Of a stretch of DNA of 11,354 nt, positions 1 through 5,685 are shown piece after piece (within the stretch, counting starts at the first letter, position 1; each line of letters starts with the position of its first letter). The stretch is from Elusimicrobiaceae bacterium (lineage in GTDB: Bacteria > Elusimicrobiota > Elusimicrobia > Elusimicrobiales > Elusimicrobiaceae): positions 1 to 11,354 of the forward strand of contig JAKSPG010000029.1 in NCBI GenBank assembly GCA_024405075.1, in the 5' to 3' direction. Under the pieces are notes generated by a model, which had not been told where the DNA came from, searched no databases, and saw only the letters and a program-made list of their open reading frames with translations. Both the position numbers and the translations under genes were made by a program.

Positions 1-93
<93 letters not shown>

Positions 94-123
94 GATAATG
101 TTGGTAGCTTTATTTTTAGGAGA
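94..123 (+). promoter_or_regulatory. Likely -10 and ribosome binding site of pilin 1
   Basis: A -10-like GATAAT lies at 94-99, directly after the A31 tract, and no -35 hexamer can be recognised because that space is all A. A clear Shine-Dalgarno AGGAGA at 118-123 is five bases before the ATG at 129 and fixes that start. Confidence 0.5.
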
Positions 124-128
124 ATCGT

Positions 129-593
129 ATGCAAACAAAAAAAGGGTTTACCTTAATTGAATTATTAGTGGTTGTGCTTATCATCGGTATTTTGGCGGCG
201 GTAGCTCTGCCGCAATACCAGTTAGCGGTTACGAAAAGCCGCTATGCTACGTTAAAAAACTTAACCCAATCCCTGGCTGATGCGCAGGAAATTTATTATT
301 TGGCTAATGGTGCGTACACAACCAGTTGTGATGAACTTTCTGTTTCGGTAAAAAATTCTTCGTGGGCATGGTGTAGTTGCGGCCGCTATGTATCTTGTAA
401 AAATAACAAAATTGGTATGGAATACAGAATTTATGGGACTTATCAACCTAGCGAACTCTCCCACGAGCGTATGTGTTATGCGTACAACCAAGATTTTAGC
501 TCCGCGCAAAATAAAGTCTGCAGGCAGGAAACCAATAACGGACCGCATAATTTAGATAGTAACGTTGGGATATATTGGTGGTATCCGCGTTAA
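129..593 (+). CDS. Type IV prepilin / pseudopilin (pilin 1)
   Basis: A 154-residue secreted filament subunit. The leader is short and charged (MQTKKG), followed by the prepilin peptidase site G|FTLIE with the conserved Glu at mature position 5, and a hydrophobic helix ending at LPQYQ near residue 30. After this come the K-S-R segment and YYLANGAYTTS, seen in PilE-like major pilins of Elusimicrobiota. The C-terminal half is short and has six Cys (TSCDE, WCSC, VSCKN, RMCYA, KVCRQ), so the globular head is probably disulfide-stabilised. A strong RBS supports the ATG. No pilus assembly gene is nearby, so it is a dispersed single pilin gene. Whether it builds a pilus, a type II secretion pseudopilus or an uptake filament cannot be told. 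Confidence 0.93.
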   Translation: MQTKKGFTLIELLVVVLIIGILAAVALPQYQLAVTKSRYATLKNLTQSLADAQEIYYLANGAYTTSCDELSVSVKNSSWAWCSCGRYVSCKNNKIGMEYRIYGTYQPSELSHERMCYAYNQDFSSAQNKVCRQETNNGPHNLDSNVGIYWWYPR

Positions 594-600
594 TCCGACA

Positions 601-713
601 CGGCCCAATGTGGAAAATTGTTTATCAATTGCCAGCAACAACCCCCATTTATATCCCGCATACCAACCTTGCGGGATGACGAAATGGGGGTTGTGCGTGC
701 TTACAGAAGTTAC
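601..713. repeat. Element copy A: conserved flanks around a long hairpin
   Basis: The left flank (601-626) matches 963-988 in 25 of 26 bases. The right flank (692-713, tgtgcg...agaagttac) matches 1031-1051 apart from a few changes and one indel. The centre differs between copies: here it is a two-tier hairpin, in copy B a simple one. It begins 8 bp after the pilin 1 stop. Confidence 0.7.
638..694. terminator. Two-tier hairpin downstream of pilin 1
   Basis: A perfect 13-bp outer stem (638-650 with 682-694) encloses a perfect 8-bp inner stem (653-660 with 670-677) and a 9-nt loop. Its place after the pilin suggests a terminator, but there is no run of T on the + strand. It may instead be a small palindromic repeat element. 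Confidence 0.5.
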
Positions 714-795
714 CAAGGCCGTTTCTAAATAAGCGCGGCAGGAGCGCAAGGACAACACCCGGTTTTCAGTTTTGCGCCTAGCCAAGACCATAAGC

Positions 796-850
796 GACGG
801 CCCGCCACCCCAAGAATAACGCGCCGAAGGCGCGTGGGCGCAAGCCCGTC
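796..850. other. GC-rich paired hairpins, possible structured RNA
   Basis: acgcgcc at 819-825 pairs with ggcgcgt at 829-835. It is followed immediately by gggc/gccc (836-839 with 844-847) closing a GCAA, a GNRA tetraloop. A short closing helix, gacgg 796-800 with ccgtc 846-850, is possible but competes with the second stem. No coding potential was recognised here. Confidence 0.35.
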
Positions 851-897
851 AGACTAACATTGTAGATGATTATATGATTTTTCAGATTTGAGCTGTA

Positions 898-960
898 TTG
901 CGTGGGCGAGTGCCCCGTATAGGCGTAGCGGTAGCTACGTCAAGGGGCAGGGACACGCAA
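898..960. other. Nested three-stem hairpin
   Basis: Three coaxial stems are seen: ttgcgtg 898-904 with cacgcaa 954-960, tgcccc 911-916 with ggggca 944-949, and cgtagc 924-929 with gctacg 934-939 closing a 4-nt loop. All are perfect, separated by internal loops. It ends 2 bp before the left flank of element copy B. The function is not recognised. Confidence 0.4.
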
Positions 961-962
961 GA

Positions 963-1051
963 CGGCCAAATGTGGAAAATTGTTTATCCTTATTAAGACA
1001 CAAAAGGCAGACTTCTTTTAGTCTGCCTTTTGTGCGCATGATAGAAGTTAC
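963..1051. repeat. Element copy B: same flanks, different hairpin
   Basis: The left flank 963-988 and right flank 1031-1051 match those of copy A at 601-713, but the centre is a terminator hairpin with no similarity to that of copy A. It abuts the 3' end of the binding-protein gene. Confidence 0.7.
999..1034. terminator. Terminator hairpin between convergent units
   Basis: A perfect 15-bp stem (999-1013 with 1020-1034) with a 6-nt loop; the stem ends carry runs of A and T, so it can act in both directions. It lies 30 bp past the TAG of the binding-protein gene (minus strand) and is probably its terminator. Confidence 0.7.
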
Positions 1052-1063
1052 AAACAGTTGTCA

Positions 1064-2791
1064 CTACTTGTGCATGGGGTAGAAGTAGATTCCCATATAT
1101 ACCGGATTATCCACAAACCCCTTTACTTTCTTATTCATCGCCCATAACCCCGTGGGGTGGACGGTGTAAATCTGCATGGCGTCCTCGTGCATCAGGTTAT
1201 GCACCTGCTTATACAGGGCGTTGCGTTTGGCTTGATTCGTTTCCGCCACCGCTTGCTCAATCAGCACGTCTACTTGCGGGTTTTTATACCCCTGCGACAG
1301 CGCATAACGCCCCTGGCTGTGCAAGAACGGGAAGTAAAAATTGTGTGCGTCGGCATAGTCGGCCACCCAGCCGCGGGCCCACATCGGCATTTGGCGGCGG
1401 GCTGTTTTTTCCAAAAACGCGGGCCACGTTACGCCGCGCAAATCAATTTGAAATTTAGGATTTAATTTTTCTACATTGCGTTTTAAAATTTCACTTGCGA
1501 TTTGGCGCATCTCGCCGCTGGTATTGTAGGTAATAGTAAACTTAAAACCCTTTTCCCACACTTGGCCACCCCACGCTTTTCTGAAGTGTTCTTCGGCCTT
1601 TTTTAAATCAAACGTGTAGTGTTTAAAATCCTTATCATACTTAACCAGCCCGGCGGGTGCGGGGCCGAGTGCCATTTCCGCGCGGCCTTCCATGGACTCC
1701 TTTAAAAAGGCCTCGTAATCAAAGGCGTAAGCAAAGGCCTTACGCAAATCCTTATCGGCAAAGAAATCAGCCGGGATGCCTTGACCGTCCAGCCGGCCGG
1801 AGCCGACGTCCGGGTTGGCATCCATGTTGATATCCAGTGTGAAAAAGATAACCGGGTCGGTGCGAAGGCGCGGCAGATTATCATACAGGGCAACCGTCGG
1901 ACTATCTTTTAATTGCGAAATAAATTTTGGCGATAGCTCCGCTACGTCCGCATCGCCGGACTCCAACATCAACCGCAATGTACTGGCCTCGTCCACCGTC
2001 ATCATCAAAATCGTTTTGAGTTGCGGCGCACCTTCAAAGTAGTTTTCGTTCGCCGTTAGCGTTAAGCGTTTGGCAGCAATATCCCACCGCGCCACTTCAA
2101 ACGGCCCCGTGCCGTTGGTTTGGTTGAAAAGTGGCGAAGCATCTTTGGCAAAATTGTTAAATTGTTTCCACGTTTCTTCGCGGCCATCCCACGCGCCTTT
2201 TTCCACCGCCCAGGATTTACTCATCACGTACCCCCAACGCGCCAAAATGTACAAGAAAGGCGCAAACGGACGTTTGAGCGTGATAACGACATTATCCCCC
2301 GCCACACGCACGGCATCGGCGGCTTCTTGGTAGCTTACTATGATTTCACCTTTGTCGTTGCGGGTGGAAGATACGCCTAAAATCGGCTCCAACAACAAAC
2401 TGGACGGCCCGCCGGAAATATCGCTAAGCAAAAAACGTAATAACGAATAGCGTACATCTTCCGGAGTAAGTTCGCGCCCATCGTGAAATTTTACCCCTTT
2501 GCGGATGGGGAACGTGTACGTGCGGCCGTCTTGGGAGATAAGTCCGTTTTCCTTGGTGGGCACTTGTGTGGATAACGAGGGAATTAACTCCGTTAGCGAA
2601 CTGCCGTTAAATTTTAAAAGCGTATCGTATACGTTGATAAGCATGCCGTGCGTAACACCGTCGTACGAGTACACCGGGTCCAGCGATTCCATTTCCCCTT
2701 TGTGTGCCACCACCAACGTATCATCGGTAGTTTGTTTAGCACACGCACTTAACAGTAAAAAAGTTACCACCAATAAAGTTAATTTCTTCAT
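1064..2791 (-). CDS. Oligopeptide-binding lipoprotein (SBP family 5)
   Basis: A 575-residue extracytoplasmic solute-binding protein of the OppA/DppA family, which delivers peptides or other small solutes to an ABC importer. A lipoprotein signal peptide ends in the lipobox LSAC with the acylated Cys at residue 17. The family signature is at about residues 97-118 (IRKGVKFHDGRELTPEDV, YSLLRF). The length fits the family. The ATG at 2791 has a strong RBS (GAGGAG) and overlaps the stop of the upstream peptidase as ATGA, so the two are translationally coupled. No permease or ATPase gene is in the window, so the transporter it serves is unknown. Peptide specificity is likely from the family and the peptidase partner, but nickel or heme binding is possible. 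It ends in TAG, followed by a terminator hairpin. Confidence 0.93.
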   Translation of the reverse strand: MKKLTLLVVTFLLLSACAKQTTDDTLVVAHKGEMESLDPVYSYDGVTHGMLINVYDTLLKFNGSSLTELIPSLSTQVPTKENGLISQDGRTYTFPIRKGVKFHDGRELTPEDVRYSLLRFLLSDISGGPSSLLLEPILGVSSTRNDKGEIIVSYQEAADAVRVAGDNVVITLKRPFAPFLYILARWGYVMSKSWAVEKGAWDGREETWKQFNNFAKDASPLFNQTNGTGPFEVARWDIAAKRLTLTANENYFEGAPQLKTILMMTVDEASTLRLMLESGDADVAELSPKFISQLKDSPTVALYDNLPRLRTDPVIFFTLDINMDANPDVGSGRLDGQGIPADFFADKDLRKAFAYAFDYEAFLKESMEGRAEMALGPAPAGLVKYDKDFKHYTFDLKKAEEHFRKAWGGQVWEKGFKFTITYNTSGEMRQIASEILKRNVEKLNPKFQIDLRGVTWPAFLEKTARRQMPMWARGWVADYADAHNFYFPFLHSQGRYALSQGYKNPQVDVLIEQAVAETNQAKRNALYKQVHNLMHEDAMQIYTVHPTGLWAMNKKVKGFVDNPVYMGIYFYPMHK

Positions 2792-3741
2792 CTTCTCCTC
2801 AAAATATACGAGGCCCCTTGTTTATTTTGGAGCCATACTTGTGCAAAAGATTTCGCATCATAGGCACGCAGTACCTGCTCTGCGGTGGGCGCGGCCGGAT
2901 CCGCCACCAGCACTTGTCCGTCCTTCCAACCGCGAATTACTAACAAATGCCCGTCACTCTGCGGTTGGGCAGCCTGCGGGAGTTCTCCCTCTTTATAAGC
3001 AATACTGGCTACAACCAAAGCATCTGTATTGCAATACTGCGACAGCTCGCTAAGCGAATGAAACCGCCAAAAGTGAACATCTAATTTCTGTTGCGAAGCA
3101 TATGCCGTATTAAAAAACCAGTTACCAAAAATGTCCGAGGCCGGATCATACACATTTTGCAACACCTGGCTTAAGGCGATCGGCCGCCCTAGGGCGTTAA
3201 GAGCCATACACAGGGAAGTAGGACTGCAAATACGATTATTGTCCACCGTATCTTGCTCTTTTTGAGAAATAGGATGTATATCTATCTCAAACGAGCCGGA
3301 CGGTAAAACAGCGGCCTGGTCCGGGACGTACTGAAAAGATTTACTTACCCCACTTACCCCAAACGACAATAGGGGCACTTTGCCTTCCATGCGTACCCGC
3401 AGCCGGTAATAACGCATCGGTTTTGCCAGTACCAATTCATCTATTTTAACTTCCCCCCACGCGTTGACCTGGTCGGGGAAACTACGCTGAAAAGATTCGG
3501 ACACAAAACCTAATTTAAAGAAAGGACTCCAGCGCAAACCGTTACTTACTTGCATTTCCAATAACACGCTACCATCAAAAAAAGTTCCTAAATTGGCAGA
3601 TGCTACCAAGGAGGAAAACGCAAATGGAGCCTTTTGCGGGCGCGAAATAGCCGCACGTATACCCTCCACCCATGTGTAAACTTCTACGTCGGCAGAAGTG
3701 TGTATTTTGTTAAAAACAGCCGTAGAATTTGTATTATTCAT
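2788..3741 (-). CDS. C39-like cysteine peptidase with N-terminal beta-rich domain
   Basis: 317 residues from the ATG at 3741. The C-terminal half is a papain-fold peptidase of the C39_2 type: Cys172 in NNRICSPTSLCMALN, His265 in DGHLLVIRGW, and Asp281 in LVADPAAP form the expected Cys-His-Asp set. Residues 1-135 look beta-rich (repeated YYRLRV, LLEMQV strands) and resemble no family I can name with certainty. No signal peptide is visible, so it may act in the cytoplasm. It shares an ATGA overlap with the oligopeptide-binding lipoprotein, which suggests a joint role in peptide processing or uptake. A longer frame runs back through tRNA-Pro and is not the real start. The ATG lies 8 nt after the tRNA 3' end with only T in between and no Shine-Dalgarno, so initiation is probably leaderless after tRNA processing. 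Confidence 0.85.
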   Translation of the reverse strand: MNNTNSTAVFNKIHTSADVEVYTWVEGIRAAISRPQKAPFAFSSLVASANLGTFFDGSVLLEMQVSNGLRWSPFFKLGFVSESFQRSFPDQVNAWGEVKIDELVLAKPMRYYRLRVRMEGKVPLLSFGVSGVSKSFQYVPDQAAVLPSGSFEIDIHPISQKEQDTVDNNRICSPTSLCMALNALGRPIALSQVLQNVYDPASDIFGNWFFNTAYASQQKLDVHFWRFHSLSELSQYCNTDALVVASIAYKEGELPQAAQPQSDGHLLVIRGWKDGQVLVADPAAPTAEQVLRAYDAKSFAQVWLQNKQGASYILRRR

Positions 3742-3749
3742 AAAAAAAA

Positions 3750-3822
3750 TCGGGGCACCCGGACTTGAACCGGGAACCTCCCGCTCCCAAAGCGGGCGCT
3801 CTACCACTTGAGCCATGCCCCG
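3750..3822 (-). tRNA. tRNA-Pro(TGG)
   Basis: Folds as a 73-nt tRNA with a 7-bp acceptor stem (CGGGGCA with TGCCCCG), discriminator A, anticodon stem CCCGC/GCGGG and loop TTTGGGA, giving anticodon TGG. The T-arm has GGTTCAAGTCC. CCA is not encoded. The gene is followed at once by eight T and then the ATG of the peptidase gene, so the two are probably co-transcribed. Confidence 0.95.
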
Positions 3823-3830
3823 TTGGAAAT

Positions 3831-3856
3831 ATTATAGCAAAAAGGGCCCCTGGCAA
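3831..3856 (-). promoter_or_regulatory. Promoter of tRNA-Pro and the peptidase operon
   Basis: A perfect TATAAT on the minus strand (3831-3836) lies 8 bp before the tRNA 5' end. TTGCCA (3851-3856) is a -35 candidate, but its 14-bp spacing is short. No other promoter is seen before the peptidase gene. Confidence 0.6.
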
Positions 3857-3887
3857 CGAAGTCTCCCCGCCTTCACGCGGCAGCCCC

Positions 3888-3930
3888 TTGTGGGCTTCTT
3901 GGTGCAATTTATACAATAATGTAACGAGGT
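3888..3930 (+). promoter_or_regulatory. Promoter and RBS of the 240-residue exported protein
   Basis: TTGTGG at 3888-3893 and TACAAT at 3912-3917 have 18-bp spacing. The Shine-Dalgarno CGAGGT at 3925-3930 is 7 bp before the ATG at 3938 and supports that start. Confidence 0.5.
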
Positions 3931-3937
3931 AAAACCC

Positions 3938-4660
3938 ATGAATAAAAACTTGTTATACACCTTACTTGCTGTATTCCTGTTAACAGGGAGCGTTTCCCTG
4001 CAAGCCGCAGAGCCGTCGGCCTTATTAAATACGGTCAAACGTACCATTGCCGAAAAGGCCCTTCACTTCGCCGATGACCGACTCCAACAAATGTGCCACG
4101 AGTGGCCCACTTGCGAGGATTGGGTAACCGTAAAGGTTGAACAAGACCCCTCTTTTCAGATTATTGATGCGGAAGTTGAACACTGGTTTTTTAAGTGGGA
4201 AAATGATAAAGCCGTTTGGGCGTACCGTTTCTATGTGCAAACGAAAGAAAACAACCAAACCAAAGCGTATATGTTTACACGCGGCATCAAAGGATTTTCC
4301 TACAATGCACCGGTATTGATTAAAAACTTTCCGGGGCATCCCTTCCCTGGCAAGCCGACACGACACGTATCCACGAATTACCCGACTGTCAGCATATTGC
4401 GTGAGGAATGGCCGGGGTATCACGCGTGGAGTTGGGGGCAATTTTTACGCAAGGCTTCAACCAGCCAGCGTATCTACAAATGGGACAAACAAAATAACGC
4501 CGTTTGGGAGAAGAGTTTATATGTGGAAGTGGGACCTAGCCGCAGAAAAGCCCAAGCCTTTGTCTTCCGCGCTTATCAAACGAAAGCTGGGGGTGATTTT
4601 ACCTTTGAATCCCCGGTAGAAATAAGTGCTTATCCCGCAGAAACCCAGGTTAGCTTTTAA
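3938..4660 (+). CDS. Exported protein of unknown function with internal duplication
   Basis: 240 residues. An N-terminal Sec signal (MNKNLLYTLLAVFLLTG, cleavage near SLQAA at about residue 24) sends it out of the cytoplasm. I do not recognise a family. The mature part contains two related units: EHWFFKWENDKAVW...FYVQTKENNQTKAYMFTRG...APVLIKNFP, and QRIYKWDKQNNAVW...LYVEVGPSRRKAQAFVFRA...SPVEISAYP. They share the K-W-x(4)-A-V-W core, an alternating beta strand, a basic/Gln-rich turn, and the F/S-x-P-V-x-I end. This points to a duplicated beta-rich domain. Two Cys (MCHEWPTC) lie before the first unit. It stands alone between a divergent tRNA operon and a convergent exported protein. Confidence 0.85.
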   Translation: MNKNLLYTLLAVFLLTGSVSLQAAEPSALLNTVKRTIAEKALHFADDRLQQMCHEWPTCEDWVTVKVEQDPSFQIIDAEVEHWFFKWENDKAVWAYRFYVQTKENNQTKAYMFTRGIKGFSYNAPVLIKNFPGHPFPGKPTRHVSTNYPTVSILREEWPGYHAWSWGQFLRKASTSQRIYKWDKQNNAVWEKSLYVEVGPSRRKAQAFVFRAYQTKAGGDFTFESPVEISAYPAETQVSF

Positions 4661-4679
4661 TTTTTGAGACCAAGGCAAG

Positions 4680-4714
4680 AAAAAGGACCCGCTTAACTGG
4701 CGGGCCCTTTTTTT
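4680..4714. terminator. Bidirectional terminator between convergent genes
   Basis: A 13-bp stem with one mismatch (4680-4692 with 4700-4712) has a 7-nt loop, a T run on the + side and an A run on the other, so it serves both the gene ending at 4660 and the minus-strand gene ending at 4734. Confidence 0.9.
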
Positions 4715-4733
4715 GGCTACGTAATGAAACGAT

Positions 4734-5327
4734 TTATAAAATCGTCACTGCTTCCAATAACTGTGTAAACTCCGGTTTTTCTTCCCCGCAGTTCTCTTGG
4801 CGCAAGGGAAGAGGCACGTGAAAACCGGCCAACACATTGCCGCTGAACGGGGCAGATACTACGACTGTATCCGGACGAAGCTGATTCAATACGGCGTGCT
4901 CTTGATTACCCGCATAGAAATAAAACGGAGTATAGCCGCCGTGATTGGTGATGATAAAAGAGGTCGTGTTTTTTACATCGTACTTAGCGCGGATATTTTC
5001 TTCCTGTTGCCCTTCGTACACCCGCACGGCGACATATTGGGGGAAAGCTTCGTACGTCGCTTCATCGGCGCCTTCGCACAACCATACTTTCTCCTTCTGA
5101 TACACATAAAACCAAAAAGCCTGGGCACCTTCTTGCGCCGGGATAAAACGGGTAAATACATTGTTATATACCACGCTCGCTTCGTCACCGCCGCCATAAT
5201 TGTCCGCATATTCTATATTAACTGACCGGCAACTGGTATCGCCGTCCGTCTGCGCTGCAGAAGCAAACGGAACGCAAAAACACAAACCTAATACTACCGT
5301 TAGTGCATAAACTAATTTTTTCTTCAT
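4734..5327 (-). CDS. Exported protein of unknown function
   Basis: 197 residues from the ATG at 5327, chosen because AAGGAG sits 8 bp upstream and because MKKKLVYALTVVLGLCFC then PFASA|AQ forms a good Sec signal with cleavage near residue 24. A longer frame adds seven residues without an RBS. The mature protein is acidic and rich in Tyr, Phe and Val with three Cys (TSCRS, WLCEG, ENCGE), consistent with a small secreted beta-rich protein. No family is recognised. It does not share clear sequence with the convergent 240-residue protein. Confidence 0.82.
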   Translation of the reverse strand: MKKKLVYALTVVLGLCFCVPFASAAQTDGDTSCRSVNIEYADNYGGGDEASVVYNNVFTRFIPAQEGAQAFWFYVYQKEKVWLCEGADEATYEAFPQYVAVRVYEGQQEENIRAKYDVKNTTSFIITNHGGYTPFYFYAGNQEHAVLNQLRPDTVVVSAPFSGNVLAGFHVPLPLRQENCGEEKPEFTQLLEAVTIL

Positions 5328-5374
5328 GTGCGCTCTCCTTGTAAACAACAGCTGTAGCTACTTTTATTGTAAAC

Positions 5375-5380
5375 ATTATA
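5375..5380 (-). promoter_or_regulatory. -10 element of the 197-residue exported protein
   Basis: A perfect TATAAT on the minus strand about 48 bp before the ATG at 5327. No good -35 is found at 16-18 bp, so it is a partial promoter call. Confidence 0.45.
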
Positions 5381-5509
5381 GTATTGACAAACAAGGGTCT
5401 TTGGACCTAATTCGCTTATAGGTCTTATTATAACCGTGTTCGCAAGACTCGCGCGGTAACGCGGAGGCATCCGACTAAACGAGCAACATAGAAATAAGGC
5501 GTTTTTATA

Positions 5510-5543
5510 AGAAAACAACTGCGCCCACCAAGCGGTGTTTTCT
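5510..5543. repeat. Third copy of the CAT-tRNA 3' end, within a hairpin
   Basis: TGCGCCCACCA at 5520-5530 equals the last 11 nt of the CAT tRNA gene (7932-7942), in the same orientation; together with 5518-5519 it gives 13 nt identical to 7737-7749. It lies in the loop region of a hairpin with an 8-bp stem (agaaaaca 5510-5517 with tgttttct 5536-5543) plus four more pairs. The rest of 5349-5685 has no gene; it holds the motifs listed next. Confidence 0.7.
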
Positions 5544-5570
5544 CGACGGATGTGTACGAATTTTCTGCCA
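5539..5570 (+). repeat. Left-side copies of motifs that also flank the nuclease gene on the right
   Basis: TTTCTCGACG at 5539-5548 recurs at 7605-7614. GAATTTTCTGCCA at 5558-5570 recurs at 7535-7548 with one more T. Both motifs therefore bracket the nuclease gene. Confidence 0.6.
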
Positions 5571-5623
5571 TACTTTTTCCTAATTTGCCAAAATTAGTTT
5601 TTAGATGCGCACAAAATGTATAT

Positions 5624-5636
5624 CTATCGTCGATAG
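5624..5636. promoter_or_regulatory. Odd palindrome CTATCG-T-CGATAG
   Basis: A perfect 6+1+6 palindrome 50 bp past the end of the nuclease gene. It shares the TCG-N-CGA core with palindromes at 7605-7619 and 7687-7703 upstream of that gene. It may be a protein-binding site. Confidence 0.4.
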
Positions 5637-5685
5637 GTTCAAGTTTCTCTAGCGCAGATAAATGCTCGGGTTTGTTTGGGCTTTA

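Noticed and set aside
601..1051. Integron attC sites
   Set aside because: The flanks do not show the paired RYYYAAC/GTTRRRY core pattern, and no integron integrase is present.
888..1082. Short + strand reading frame
   Set aside because: It crosses the nested hairpin, the repeat flank and the terminator, and has no RBS or protein-like composition.
3742..3816. N-terminal extension of the peptidase frame through tRNA-Pro
   Set aside because: The extra 25 codons are the tRNA sequence itself; the ATG at 3741 is the first start outside it.
5384..5412. TTGACA on the + strand as a promoter
   Set aside because: No acceptable -10 at 16-18 bp and no gene downstream on that strand.
5441..5500. Possible third, inverted copy of the E element
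   Set aside because: It shares only a 7-nt word and GC-rich blocks with E1, and lacks the CTGC hairpin.
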